This document shows positions 42,989 through 51,649 of a DNA stretch of 64,000 bases, piece after piece. The notes below the pieces were generated by a model. The model saw only the letters and a list, made by a program, of their open reading frames with translations. It had not been told where the DNA came from and did not search any database. This DNA is from Leclercia pneumoniae. GTDB lineage: Bacteria > Pseudomonadota > Gammaproteobacteria > Enterobacterales > Enterobacteriaceae. A program made the translations under genes and the position numbers. Position 1 is the stretch's first letter. Every line of letters starts with the position of its first letter. The DNA lies in the NCBI RefSeq assembly GCF_017348915.1, contig NZ_CP071383.1, positions 806,001-870,000 on the forward strand, written 5' to 3'.

Positions 42989-43864
42989 ATGGCGGAACTG
43001 ACTACTCAATCCGTTGCGGCCGTCACCCCCCGCGCGCAGAACCGGGTGCTGAAAAAATTTCTCGCCAACAAGAGTGCGGTGATAGGGGCAGTGGTTGTCG
43101 GGATCTTTGTCCTGATTGCGCTGCTGGCACCCTGGATTGCCCCGTTCGAACCGGTGAAAGCGAACTTCCTCGCGGTCCGTAAGCCGCCGTCGGAGCTGTT
43201 CTGGTTTGGCTCCGACGAACTGGGGCGCGACATTCTGTCACGCATCATCTGGGGCGCGCGTACCTCGCTGATGGCGGGCTGTGTCTCGGTGGTGATTGCG
43301 GTGGTTATCGGCGTCCCGCTGGGGCTGGTGGCGGGCTACTTCCAGGGGATCTGGGATGGCGTCATCTCCCGTTTTATCGAGGCGCTGCTGGCCTGCCCGT
43401 TCCTGATCATGGCTATCGCGCTGGGGGCGTTTTTAGGCCCGAGCCTGACCAACGCCATGATCGCCATCGGTCTTTCGGCGATGCCGATTTTTGCTCGCCT
43501 GACGCGTGGCCAGGTGATCGCTATTCGCAACGAAGAGTACATCGACGGCGCGCGGGCAATCGGCCTGCCGGACCGTTGGATCATCATCAAATACGTGCTG
43601 CCAAACGTGATGTCACCGATTCTGGTGCAGGCCACGCTGGCGATTGCTTCAGCGATTATTGCCGAAGCCAGCCTTTCGTTTTTGGGGTTGGGCCAACAGC
43701 CGCCAAACCCCTCCTGGGGCTCGATGCTGAACACGGCAAAAGGTTTTCTTGAACAGGCGCCCTGGATGTCTGTTTTTCCCGGTATCGCCATATTCCTGGC
43801 GGTGCAGGGCTTTAATTTACTCGGTGACGGCCTGCGCGATGCGCTCGACCCGCGCCACGACTAA
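42989..43864 (+). CDS. ABC transporter permease, DppC/GsiD-like
   Basis: The 291-residue permease has the DppC-type layout: cytoplasmic N-terminus, first membrane segment AVVVGIFVLIALLAPWIAPF, the periplasmic motif FWFGSDELGRDILSRIIWGA and the coupling loop EYIDGARAIGLPDRWIIIKYVLPN (around residues 178-201). It pairs with the permease at 42045. The gamma-glutamyltransferase homologue follows 6 bases later. Confidence 0.92.
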   Translation: MAELTTQSVAAVTPRAQNRVLKKFLANKSAVIGAVVVGIFVLIALLAPWIAPFEPVKANFLAVRKPPSELFWFGSDELGRDILSRIIWGARTSLMAGCVSVVIAVVIGVPLGLVAGYFQGIWDGVISRFIEALLACPFLIMAIALGAFLGPSLTNAMIAIGLSAMPIFARLTRGQVIAIRNEEYIDGARAIGLPDRWIIIKYVLPNVMSPILVQATLAIASAIIAEASLSFLGLGQQPPNPSWGSMLNTAKGFLEQAPWMSVFPGIAIFLAVQGFNLLGDGLRDALDPRHD

Positions 43865-43870
43865 GGAGTC

Positions 43871-45475
43871 ATGATGACCAAAGCGCTTGATTTTACGACC
43901 GGTTACGATTCTCGCCGTCCGCCCATGATGGGACATAACGCGGTGGCTACGTCACAGCCGCTGGCGGCGCAGGCAGGTATGCGTATGCTGCAACTGGGTG
44001 GTAATGCGGTCGATGCCGCGGTCGCCACCGCCATGGCGCTGACCGTGGTGGAGCCAACGGGTTGCGGCATCGGCAGCGATGCCTTCGCCATAATCTGGGA
44101 TGGCGAAAAGCTGCATGGTCTGAACGCCTCCGGGCGCTCGCCGGCCAGCTGGCATGCGGATCTCTTTGCCGGGAAAACCGCCATGCCCGAGCTGGGCTGG
44201 GATGCAGTAACCGTGCCTGGCGCGGTCTCCGGCTGGGTGGCTCTGGCAGAGCGTTTCGGCACGCTTCCCCTCACCACGCTGGCACAGCCTGCCATTGAAT
44301 ATGCGCGGAATGGCTTCCCGGTATCGCCGCTGATTGGCCATCTCTGGCAGCGCGGTTACAACAAACTAAAAGATCAGCCCGGCTTTAGCGCCTGCTTCGC
44401 GCCGGAAGGCCGCGCGCCGCGGGTGGGCGAGATCTTCCGCAATCCGGCGCAGGCGGAGTCGCTGGAGCTGATTGCCAAAACCAATGGCGAGGCCTTTTAC
44501 CGGGGCGAGCTGGCAGAGAAAATTGCCGCCTTTGCAACCGAGCATGGCGCACACCTGACGAAAGACGATCTTGCCAACCATCGCGTGGATTGGGTGGAGC
44601 TGCTGTCACGTGATTTTGCCAGCGGTTCCGTTCAGGAGTTACCGCCTAACGGCCAGGGCATTGCGACGCTGATCGCGCTGGGCATTCTGGAGCAGTGCGG
44701 CATTGAGAAGCATCACCCGGACTCCGTGCAGTCGCTGCACCTCTCCATCGAGGCCATGAAGCTGGCGCTGGCGGATCTTGACCGCTATGTGGCCGATGAA
44801 GCGCATATGGAATTTGCCGCCAAAGAGCTGCTGAGCGACCATTATCTGAAATCACGCGCCGCGCTAATCGACCCGGATAACGCCTCTGACTTTGTCTACG
44901 GTTCACCGACTCAGAGCGGCACGGTCTATCTTTCTACGGCCGACGCCAGCGGAATGATGGTCTCGTTCATCCAGTCTAACTTTATGGGCTTTGGCTCAGG
45001 CGTAGTAGTGCCAGATACCGGTATCAGCCTGCAAAACCGCGGTTGCGGCTTTGTGCTGGATCCTAAACACCCGAACACGCTGGCGGGCAGCAAGCGTCCG
45101 TTCCACACCATCATTCCTGGCTTTGCGATGGACGGCAACGGCAAACCGCTGATGTCCTTTGGCGTGATGGGCGGGCCAATGCAGGCGCAAGGGCATATGC
45201 AGATGGCGCTGCGAATTATGCTGCACGGCCAGAACCCGCAGGCCGCGATCGATGCGCCGCGCTGGCGCGTAGTGCAGGGCAGGGAGGTGATCGTCGAATC
45301 CACCTTCGATCGCAATACCATCGCCGCGCTGCGTGCGCGTGGGCATCAGATTGTGGTGGAGGATCCGCTGCAAGAGTACAACTTTGGCGGCGCACAGGTG
45401 ATCTATCGCTTGCCGGAGGGGCACTATGTTGCCGCGACGGAGAGCCGCAAAGATGGGCAGGCGTTAGTGAGTTAG
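43871..45475 (+). CDS. Gamma-glutamyltransferase family protein (cytoplasmic, YwrD-like)
   Basis: The 534-residue Ntn-hydrolase homologue would be autocleaved before Thr351 in TQSGTVYLSTAD, the nucleophile position of the family. Other family segments are GGNAVDAAVATAMALTVVEP, GSDAFAI, NASGRSPA, and near the end GGPMQAQGHMQMALRIM followed by AIDAPRWRV. There is no signal peptide, unlike periplasmic E. coli Ggt. It is the last gene of the operon, 6 bases after the permease, with GGAGTC before the ATG. The most likely job is to hydrolyse imported gamma-glutamyl compounds in the cytoplasm. The canonical arginine motif is replaced by NASGR, as in YwrD-type members, so the substrate may differ from glutathione. 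Confidence 0.88.
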   Translation: MMTKALDFTTGYDSRRPPMMGHNAVATSQPLAAQAGMRMLQLGGNAVDAAVATAMALTVVEPTGCGIGSDAFAIIWDGEKLHGLNASGRSPASWHADLFAGKTAMPELGWDAVTVPGAVSGWVALAERFGTLPLTTLAQPAIEYARNGFPVSPLIGHLWQRGYNKLKDQPGFSACFAPEGRAPRVGEIFRNPAQAESLELIAKTNGEAFYRGELAEKIAAFATEHGAHLTKDDLANHRVDWVELLSRDFASGSVQELPPNGQGIATLIALGILEQCGIEKHHPDSVQSLHLSIEAMKLALADLDRYVADEAHMEFAAKELLSDHYLKSRAALIDPDNASDFVYGSPTQSGTVYLSTADASGMMVSFIQSNFMGFGSGVVVPDTGISLQNRGCGFVLDPKHPNTLAGSKRPFHTIIPGFAMDGNGKPLMSFGVMGGPMQAQGHMQMALRIMLHGQNPQAAIDAPRWRVVQGREVIVESTFDRNTIAALRARGHQIVVEDPLQEYNFGGAQVIYRLPEGHYVAATESRKDGQALVS

Positions 45476-45486
45476 TGAGTTAGTGA
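45464..45486 (+). repeat. Short tandem repeat at the gamma-glutamyltransferase stop
   Basis: The octamer TTAGTGAG occurs twice in tandem and a third time truncated (TTAGTGA). It covers the stop codon; loss or gain of a unit leaves the protein end unchanged because each unit restores the same stop. Confidence 0.7.
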
Positions 45487-45495
45487 CTGTCCTTA

Positions 45496-45556
45496 GGGGG
45501 AGGGAACGGCATTGCACGATTCCCTCCCCCCTTTGGTGAGAGGGTCAGGGTGAGGG
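45496..45556. repeat. Intergenic palindromic element between the operon and yafV
   Basis: GGGGGAGGGAA (45496-45506) and TTCCCTCCCCC (45520-45530) form a perfect 11-bp stem with a 13-base loop. It is followed by GAGAGGGTCAGGGTGAGGGG, a phrase common in intergenic repeats of Enterobacter and Klebsiella genomes. It may terminate the operon and marks the right end of the accessory block. Confidence 0.6.
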
Positions 45557-45560
45557 GAAC

Positions 45561-46331
45561 TCACTCAATACGAAACGGATCCGCATCCTGCCAGGCAGGG
45601 AACTTCTCCCGATACTCCTTTAACGCCGTCAGTGAGAGCTCAGCGTCAATGCGCGTCGCCTGATGTGGCTCGGCAGTGGCAATGATCTCGCCTTGCGGGC
45701 TCACCACCCGGCTATCACCACGATAATGGTGACCATTGCCGTCGGTGCCTACCCGGTTACATCCCGCGACCCAGGCCTGGTTTTCAATGGCCCGCGCGGT
45801 CAGCAGAGCCTGCCAGTGCAGCGAGCGCGGAGCGGGCCAGTTGGCAACATACAGCGCAAGGTCATAATCGTCGCGGTTACGTGACCAGACCGGGAAGCGC
45901 AGGTCGTAACAGACCAGCGGCAGAATACGCCAGCCGCGCCACTCAAACACCACGCGCACGTTACCCGCCTCGTAATGCTGATGCTCATCGGCCATTCTGA
46001 AGAGGTGGCGCTTGTCGTAGAAATGCACCTTACCTTCAGGCTCCACCAGCAGGAAGCGGTTCACCGGGCCACGTTCAGTTTGCAGGGCAGCGCTGCCCGC
46101 GATCAACGCGTTGGCTTGCTGTGCCTTTGCCTGCATCCAGGCCACGACCTCTTCCTGTGCCAGCGATTTTGTCGCGGCTTCCATGGCAAAGCCGGTGGTA
46201 AACATCTCCGGCAACACAATGATATCGCGACCGGAAATCGCCTCCAGCTGACGATCAAAATGACGCAGGTTGGCAGGGCCATCCATCCAGACTAAGGGTT
46301 GTTGTAACAGCGTAATTTTCAAACCAGGCAC
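45561..46331 (-). CDS. yafV: YafV, omega-amidase (nitrilase family)
   Basis: The 256-residue nitrilase-superfamily enzyme hydrolyses alpha-ketoglutaramate-type omega-amides, linked to methionine salvage. The catalytic triad is visible as Glu in VLPEMFTTGF, Lys in HFYDKRHLF and Cys in LPLVCYDLRFP. Start is a GTG (46331), giving MPGLKITLLQQP as in E. coli. It is on the same strand as fadE but separated from it by a terminator. Confidence 0.94.
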   Translation of the reverse strand: MPGLKITLLQQPLVWMDGPANLRHFDRQLEAISGRDIIVLPEMFTTGFAMEAATKSLAQEEVVAWMQAKAQQANALIAGSAALQTERGPVNRFLLVEPEGKVHFYDKRHLFRMADEHQHYEAGNVRVVFEWRGWRILPLVCYDLRFPVWSRNRDDYDLALYVANWPAPRSLHWQALLTARAIENQAWVAGCNRVGTDGNGHHYRGDSRVVSPQGEIIATAEPHQATRIDAELSLTALKEYREKFPAWQDADPFRIE

Positions 46332-46396
46332 AGTTAAGACTCCTCACAGGACCGCATCAAAACACTGTAGCACGAGGCCCGGCGAAATGGGGGCAA

Positions 46397-46423
46397 TAAA
46401 AAACCCCGCACGGGGCGGGGTTT
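46397..46423 (-). terminator. Intrinsic terminator after fadE
   Basis: AAACCCCGC and GCGGGGTTT pair around ACGGG; on the minus strand the stem runs into a T-rich end (TTTTTTATT). It lies between fadE and yafV and terminates fadE. Confidence 0.88.
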
Positions 46424-46439
46424 GTCGGTCCGATTTGGC

Positions 46440-48884
46440 TTATGCCGCTTCAGGCTTGCGGACCTTCTCCGGCAGCTTTACCGGCTGGGTCGCCAGCTCT
46501 TCAGCATCGAAATCATCAACGTTGATACTGCGCAGACGACTCTCTTCTGCTTTCACCAGCACAGCCGCTTCATCCGGGGTGATGATCCCACCCGCCATCG
46601 CCTGCTGAGCCAGTTCATCCAGACGGGTAAACGGCAGGTTTTTGCCCAGCTGTTTACAGATTTTCTGGTGAATCGGGTCGGCCGCCATGACATCCAGCAG
46701 CGCCTGTTCCAGCAGACCGACCGGGTTATGCTCCGTCGGGGCCAGATACTGACCGCGGCCGATACGGGAGCGGGTTGCGCTCGGTATTTGCAGGATCTTC
46801 GCCACTTTATGATCCAGCTTATCGCTCGGCGCCAGGTAATGACGTCCGGTCGGGAAGATCACCACGCGCAGGGCACCGGCCACAAAGCGGTTCGGGAAGT
46901 TCGCCAGCAGATCATCAATGGCCTGTTCTGCCTGATAAAGCGCATCCTGTACGCCCCAGTGCACCAGCGGCAGATCCGCTTCATGACGGCCTTCATCGTC
47001 GTAGCGTTTCAGTACCGCCGAGGCGAGGAAGATCTGGCTCAGCACATCGCCCAGACGGGCTGAGATGCGTTCACGACGCTTCAGGCTTCCGCCCAGCACG
47101 GCCATGGAGACGTCCGAGAGCAGCGCCAGGTTAGCACTCAGGCGGTTAAGGTGCTGGTAGTAACGTTTAGTGGCATCGCCGGTTGGGGTGGCACTGGTGA
47201 GACCGCGCGTCAGACCCAGCCAGAAGCTACGCATTTCGTTGCTTCCCACGTGACCAATATGTTTAAAGAAGAGCTTATCGAACGCGTCGAGATCGTTGTT
47301 CTGCGCCGCCGCCATCTCTTCCAGCACATAAGGATGGCAACGAATCGCCCCCTGGCCGAAGATCATCATGCTACGGGTCAGAATGTTTGCCCCTTCTACG
47401 GTGATGGCAATAGGCGCACCCTGATAGCCTCGCGCCAGGAAGTTGCCTTCGCCGAGCATAATGCCTTTACCGCCTGCGATATCCATCGCATCAATAATCG
47501 ACTGCTGCGCACGGTGGGTACAGTGATACTTCACAATCGCCGACAGCACCGCCGGTTTTTCGCCGAGCATGATACCGTAGGTAATTAATGATGCCGCGGC
47601 GTCCATCACGTAGGCATTGCCTGCGATACGCGCCAGAGGCTCTTCGATCCCTTCCATCTTGCCGATGGCAATTTTGAACTGACGACGGATATGCGCATAA
47701 GCACCAATCCCCATCGCCACCGATTTCAGGCCACCGGTAGAGTTCGACGGCAGGGTAATACCACGCCCGACCGACAGACACTCCACCAGCATACGCCAGC
47801 CCTGGCCGGCCATTTTCGGACCGCCAATAATGTAATCAATCGGGACAAAGATATCCTGCCCGCGCGTCGGCCCGTTCTGGAACGGCACGTTCAGCGGGAA
47901 GTGGCGGCGGCCAATTTCAACGCCAGGCGTGGAGGTCGGGATCAGCGCACAGGTAATGCCCAGCTCTTCATCACCGCCCAGCAGTTTGTCCGGGTCAGAG
48001 AGTTTAAAGGCCAGCCCCAGCACGGTGGCGATAGGTGCCAGCGTGATGTAGCGCTTGTTCCAGGTCAGGCGCATACCTAGCACCTGCTCACCCTGCCACT
48101 CACCCATGCAGACCACGCCGGTATCCGGAATGGCGCCCGCATCGGAGCCCGCTTCCGGACTGGTCAATGCGAAGCAAGGGATCTCCTGGCCACGGGCCAG
48201 TCGCGGCAGATAGTGATTTTTCTGCTCTTCCGTACCGTAATGTTGCAGCAGCTCACCCGGGCCTAATGAGTTAGGTACCCCGACGGTGATCGCCAGGATG
48301 CCCGAAACCCCGGCCAGCTTTTGCAGCACGCGGGCTTGTGCGTAAGCCGAGAACTCCAGGCCGCCGTACTCTTTTTTGATGATCATCGCGAAGAAGCGAT
48401 GTTCTTTTAGATATGCCCACAGCTCAGGCGGTAAATCGGCCATCTCATGGGTGATAGCAAAGTCGTTTGCCATGCGGCACGCTTCTTCTACCGGGCCATC
48501 GATAAAGGCCTGCTCTTCTGCGGTCAGACGCGGCTGAGGATAGTTGTGCAGTTTTTTCCAGTCCGGCTTGCCCTGGAAGAGGTCACCTTCCCACCAGGTG
48601 GTGCCGGCGTCGATTGCCTCTTTCTCTGTACGGGACATCGGCGGCATCACTTTACGGAAACCGCGGAATACCGGGGCAGAGATCATCGACTTACGCATCG
48701 ACGGTAAATTGAACGGCAACAGGATGATGGCCAGCGGCAGTACCACCCAGATATTCCACAGGCCAGCTAACCCCAGCGCTGCGGTCCAGGCCAGTAAAAT
48801 CAGACTGCTCAGCAGCAAATTGACGCGGTGATAAAAGAGCGCACCGATCAGAACAACGGTTGCGATAAGACTCAAAATCATCAT
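46440..48884 (-). CDS. fadE: FadE, acyl-CoA dehydrogenase
   Basis: The 814-residue enzyme carries out the first dehydrogenation step of fatty acid beta-oxidation. Two or three hydrophobic segments at the N-terminus (residues 1-60) anchor it to the membrane. The acyl-CoA dehydrogenase core follows from about residue 120, with [20 protein letters not shown] as its signature, and a family-specific C-terminal domain of about 250 residues. Length equals E. coli. A FadR box stands just upstream, so repression is expected without long-chain acyl-CoA. Confidence 0.97.
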   Translation of the reverse strand: MMILSLIATVVLIGALFYHRVNLLLSSLILLAWTAALGLAGLWNIWVVLPLAIILLPFNLPSMRKSMISAPVFRGFRKVMPPMSRTEKEAIDAGTTWWEGDLFQGKPDWKKLHNYPQPRLTAEEQAFIDGPVEEACRMANDFAITHEMADLPPELWAYLKEHRFFAMIIKKEYGGLEFSAYAQARVLQKLAGVSGILAITVGVPNSLGPGELLQHYGTEEQKNHYLPRLARGQEIPCFALTSPEAGSDAGAIPDTGVVCMGEWQGEQVLGMRLTWNKRYITLAPIATVLGLAFKLSDPDKLLGGDEELGITCALIPTSTPGVEIGRRHFPLNVPFQNGPTRGQDIFVPIDYIIGGPKMAGQGWRMLVECLSVGRGITLPSNSTGGLKSVAMGIGAYAHIRRQFKIAIGKMEGIEEPLARIAGNAYVMDAAASLITYGIMLGEKPAVLSAIVKYHCTHRAQQSIIDAMDIAGGKGIMLGEGNFLARGYQGAPIAITVEGANILTRSMMIFGQGAIRCHPYVLEEMAAAQNNDLDAFDKLFFKHIGHVGSNEMRSFWLGLTRGLTSATPTGDATKRYYQHLNRLSANLALLSDVSMAVLGGSLKRRERISARLGDVLSQIFLASAVLKRYDDEGRHEADLPLVHWGVQDALYQAEQAIDDLLANFPNRFVAGALRVVIFPTGRHYLAPSDKLDHKVAKILQIPSATRSRIGRGQYLAPTEHNPVGLLEQALLDVMAADPIHQKICKQLGKNLPFTRLDELAQQAMAGGIITPDEAAVLVKAEESRLRSINVDDFDAEELATQPVKLPEKVRKPEAA

Positions 48885-48906
48885 AAAGAAAAGCTCCCTT
48901 GCTTGT

Positions 48907-48923
48907 AGGAGGTCTGACCACTT
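48907..48923 (-). promoter_or_regulatory. FadR operator upstream of fadE
   Basis: On the minus strand the 17-mer AAGTGGTCAGACCTCCT closely matches the FadR consensus AGCTGGTCCGACCTGTT. It lies 23-39 bases before the fadE ATG, where FadR binding would block transcription. Confidence 0.8.
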
Positions 48924-49122
48924 GTGATGATATGGTTGTAGTGGATGTCACTTCTTTTAGCAATGTGTTTACAAAGTAATTACAACCTGGTTCACATTGT
49001 TCATGTTTTACCCGGCACAAAAAATCAAAACCGCCGACGAATCGTGTGGCTTTAGCTTCTCGCTTTTCGCGCTATCCGTTACACTCGCACTGTTATTTCA
49101 TCAATACTGAAGGATTATCCTC

Positions 49123-49701
49123 ATGTACCAGGATCTTATTCGTAACGAACTGAACGAAGCGGCGGAAACGCTGGCCAACTTTCTGAAAGATGAAGCCAAT
49201 ATCCACGCTATTCAGCGCGCGGCGGTCCTGCTTGCCGACAGCTTTAAAGACGGCGGTAAGGTGCTCTCTTGCGGCAACGGTGGCTCACATTGTGACGCCA
49301 TGCACTTCGCCGAAGAGCTGACCGGTCGTTATCGTGAAAACCGTCCGGGCTACCCGGCGATTGCGATCTCCGACGTGAGCCACATCTCCTGCGTGAGCAA
49401 CGACTTTGGTTACGACTATGTCTTCTCTCGCTATGTTGAAGCGGTGGGGCGTGAAGGGGATGTTCTGTTGGGCATTTCCACGTCTGGTAACTCCGGTAAC
49501 ATCATCAAAGCGATTGAAGCGGCCCGGGCGAAAGGGATGAAAGTCATCACCCTGACCGGTAAAGATGGCGGCAAAATGGCCGGCACTGCGGACATCGAGA
49601 TCCGCGTTCCTCACTTTGGCTATGCTGACCGCATCCAGGAAATTCACATTAAAGTGATTCATATCCTGATTCAGTTGATCGAAAAAGAGATGGTTAAGTA
49701 A
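49123..49701 (+). CDS. gmhA: GmhA (LpcA), sedoheptulose 7-phosphate isomerase
   Basis: The 192-residue SIS-domain isomerase makes D-glycero-D-manno-heptose 7-phosphate, the first step of ADP-heptose synthesis for LPS. Key segments are [22 protein letters not shown] (active-site Glu and phosphate-binding Ser) and [18 protein letters not shown]. The ATG follows GAAGGATT. It works in the same pathway as GmhB at 20358. It is divergent from fadE. Confidence 0.97.
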   Translation: MYQDLIRNELNEAAETLANFLKDEANIHAIQRAAVLLADSFKDGGKVLSCGNGGSHCDAMHFAEELTGRYRENRPGYPAIAISDVSHISCVSNDFGYDYVFSRYVEAVGREGDVLLGISTSGNSGNIIKAIEAARAKGMKVITLTGKDGGKMAGTADIEIRVPHFGYADRIQEIHIKVIHILIQLIEKEMVK

Positions 49702-49747
49702 ATCTTCGCCGGGGGCATCATTGTCCCCGCTGTTGTGGAGGTCATGT

Positions 49748-50515
49748 ATGTGCGAACTGCTCGGGATGAGCGCCAATGTGCCAACCGATATCTGCTTTAG
49801 TTTTACCGGGCTGGTGCAGCGCGGAGGAGGGACCGGGCCGCATAAAGACGGCTGGGGTATTACCTTCTATGAAGGCAAAGGCTGTCGCACCTTCAAGGAT
49901 CCACAACCCAGCTTTAACTCACCTATAGCCCGTCTGGTGCAGGATTATCCGATAAAATCCTGCTCAGTGATTGCCCATATTCGCCAGGCAAATCGCGGCG
50001 AAGTGGCGCTGGAAAATACCCACCCCTTTACCCGCGAGCTCTGGGGACGTAACTGGACTTACGCGCATAACGGGCAACTGTCGGGCTATAAATCGCTGGA
50101 AACCGGCAACTTCCGCCCGGTGGGCGAAACCGACAGCGAAAAGGCTTTTTGCTGGTTATTGCACAAACTGACCGAGCGCTACCCGCGCACGCCAGGCAAT
50201 ATGACCGCGGTATTTAAATACATCGCCTCGCTGGCCACCGAGCTACGTGAGAAAGGGGTATTTAATATGCTGCTGTCGGACGGGCGTTACGTCATGGCGT
50301 TTTGCTCTACCAACCTCTTCTGGATCACCCGTCGGGCGCCGTTCGGTGTGGCAAAACTGCTGGATCAGGATGTGGAAATTGATTTTCAGACCGAGACCAC
50401 ACCCAACGATGTGGTCACGGTGATCGCCACTCAGCCGCTGACGGGCAATGAGTCCTGGCAAAAGATCATGCCAGGAGAGTGGGTCTTATTTTGCCTCGGG
50501 GACCGCGTAGTTTGA
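49748..50515 (+). CDS. yafJ: YafJ, class II glutamine amidotransferase-like protein
   Basis: The 255-residue Ntn-hydrolase protein begins Met-Cys-Glu-Leu, so after Met removal Cys would be the N-terminal nucleophile, as in GATase II domains. Further family segments are [36 protein letters not shown] and [16 protein letters not shown] chose the ATG at 49748, preceded by GTGGAGG; an upstream start at 49721 would bury the Cys. The acceptor substrate is unknown. The last 30 bases overlap the end of yafK, on the other strand. Confidence 0.94.
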   Translation: MCELLGMSANVPTDICFSFTGLVQRGGGTGPHKDGWGITFYEGKGCRTFKDPQPSFNSPIARLVQDYPIKSCSVIAHIRQANRGEVALENTHPFTRELWGRNWTYAHNGQLSGYKSLETGNFRPVGETDSEKAFCWLLHKLTERYPRTPGNMTAVFKYIASLATELREKGVFNMLLSDGRYVMAFCSTNLFWITRRAPFGVAKLLDQDVEIDFQTETTPNDVVTVIATQPLTGNESWQKIMPGEWVLFCLGDRVV

Positions 50516-51226
50516 CGCCAGCTGTGGATGAACCACTTCGTGGCTAAGCGGCTTGCTGACCACATAGCGGCCATCCACGACTGATACGGTCGGCGGCTTA
50601 CGCGTTTGCTGGAAGTAGTCATAGCCCGGTTTGAGCTGTTTCCAGAAATCGGCGTAATAAGAGTATTTATGACGCTGCATATTGGCATCGGTCATGCGGA
50701 ACGGATAGATACTCACCTGAACGCCAGGCTGGCCAAACACCAGTGCGCCGGTCACAAACTGGAAGATCTCATCAATTCCGCTGTCGGTCATGGCGTAGCA
50801 GCCAACTGAGACGCAGGCACCATGGATCATCAGGTATTTGCCGTCATAACCATGCGCACGATCGTACTGATTCGGGAAGCCGATATTGATCGCTTTATAG
50901 AAGCGGCTATCGGGTTTGAGTTGGCTGCGCTGCACGGTATAGAACCCTTCCGGACTCTTAAAATCGCCCTGACGCTGTTTCGGACCAAGACCGCCGGAAT
51001 AGTTACAGATTTTGTAGCTGTCGAGCAGCTGATACGTCTCACCCATCTTCACGTAAAGATCGAGCGTCCGCTCCTCTTTAAAGATCTGGATATAGACAGG
51101 GGACCCCATCAACTGCTGCTTATACTCTTTGCTGACCGGCGTTGTCGAGCTATCGCTGCTAAGCAGCCCGGCAAATGACATGCACGGAATCAGAAGCATC
51201 GCAATGAACAATGCGATTTTGCGCAT
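50486..51226 (-). CDS. yafK: YafK (DpaA/LdtF), L,D-transpeptidase-fold murein-lipoprotein hydrolase
   Basis: The 246-residue periplasmic protein has a signal peptide ([19 protein letters not shown]) and a YkuD domain with the catalytic motif [15 protein letters not shown]. In E. coli this protein detaches Braun's lipoprotein from peptidoglycan and is not a cross-linking enzyme. Length is as in E. coli. It is tail to tail with yafJ, with a 30-base overlap of coding ends. Confidence 0.94.
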   Translation of the reverse strand: MRKIALFIAMLLIPCMSFAGLLSSDSSTTPVSKEYKQQLMGSPVYIQIFKEERTLDLYVKMGETYQLLDSYKICNYSGGLGPKQRQGDFKSPEGFYTVQRSQLKPDSRFYKAINIGFPNQYDRAHGYDGKYLMIHGACVSVGCYAMTDSGIDEIFQFVTGALVFGQPGVQVSIYPFRMTDANMQRHKYSYYADFWKQLKPGYDYFQQTRKPPTVSVVDGRYVVSKPLSHEVVHPQLASNYAVPEAK

Positions 51227-51649
51227 ACTACATGTTCCTTGATAAAACTAAACCAACTTGCCAGGACGGCAAAAGAGACCCGAAATCAGATTTATCTGCA
51301 TTTAGGAGCGCTCACATTAGCACCACTGGAGTTTTTCGCAAGATCCAGGGCGCGGGTTTACAAAATAGTTTTACGTTATATCCCATCTCGTCTGCGATGG
51401 CTGTGAGAACTTTGCGCATTAGCTCGCATTTTAGTGCCCGGGACGCCGCAATTCCTGCCGCCTGAACCAGGGAAATGGTACACTTCGGCAGCCTTAAGAC
51501 CGAAGGATTAGAAAGGATGCTTTTCTCAGGAGTTGGCTCAACTCCGCCGCTTATCCGGGTGCCTCAACCCTTCCTTTCTTCCTGTGTATCGATTATTGAC
51601 CCGTCTGGCTTGTTGGCCGGTCAGGTCGTTTATGGGTATTTCTAACACT
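51227..51649 (+). promoter_or_regulatory. Leader region between yafK and nqrA
   Basis: This stretch of about 420 bases must hold the promoters of yafK and of the nqr operon. Small hairpins are visible at 51483-51505 (CTTCGG / CCGAAG) and 51529-51545 (GGAGTTG / CAACTCC). A short open frame at 51517-51645 is listed separately. I could not assign a confident -35/-10 pair. Confidence 0.5.
51517..51645 (+). CDS. Possible 42-residue leader peptide before nqrA
   Basis: An ATG at 51517, with AAGGA nine bases upstream, opens a 42-codon frame ([20 protein letters not shown]...) ending TAA at 51645, 4 bases before the nqrA ATG. The nqrA ATG itself lacks a clear ribosome site, so translation of this frame could help start nqrA. 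The product resembles nothing I recognise. This may be chance; conservation has not been tested. Confidence 0.3.
   Translation: MLFSGVGSTPPLIRVPQPFLSSCVSIIDPSGLLAGQVVYGYF

Noticed and set aside
37298-45560. Genomic island with aspV attachment duplication
   Set aside because: I looked for a copy of the tRNA 3' end (GGGTTCGAGTCCCG) near the right border and found none, and there is no integrase gene, so a formal att-bounded island is not supported.
46422-47063. Plus-strand open frame of 213 codons over fadE
   Set aside because: It is antisense to fadE and has no domain or ribosome site.
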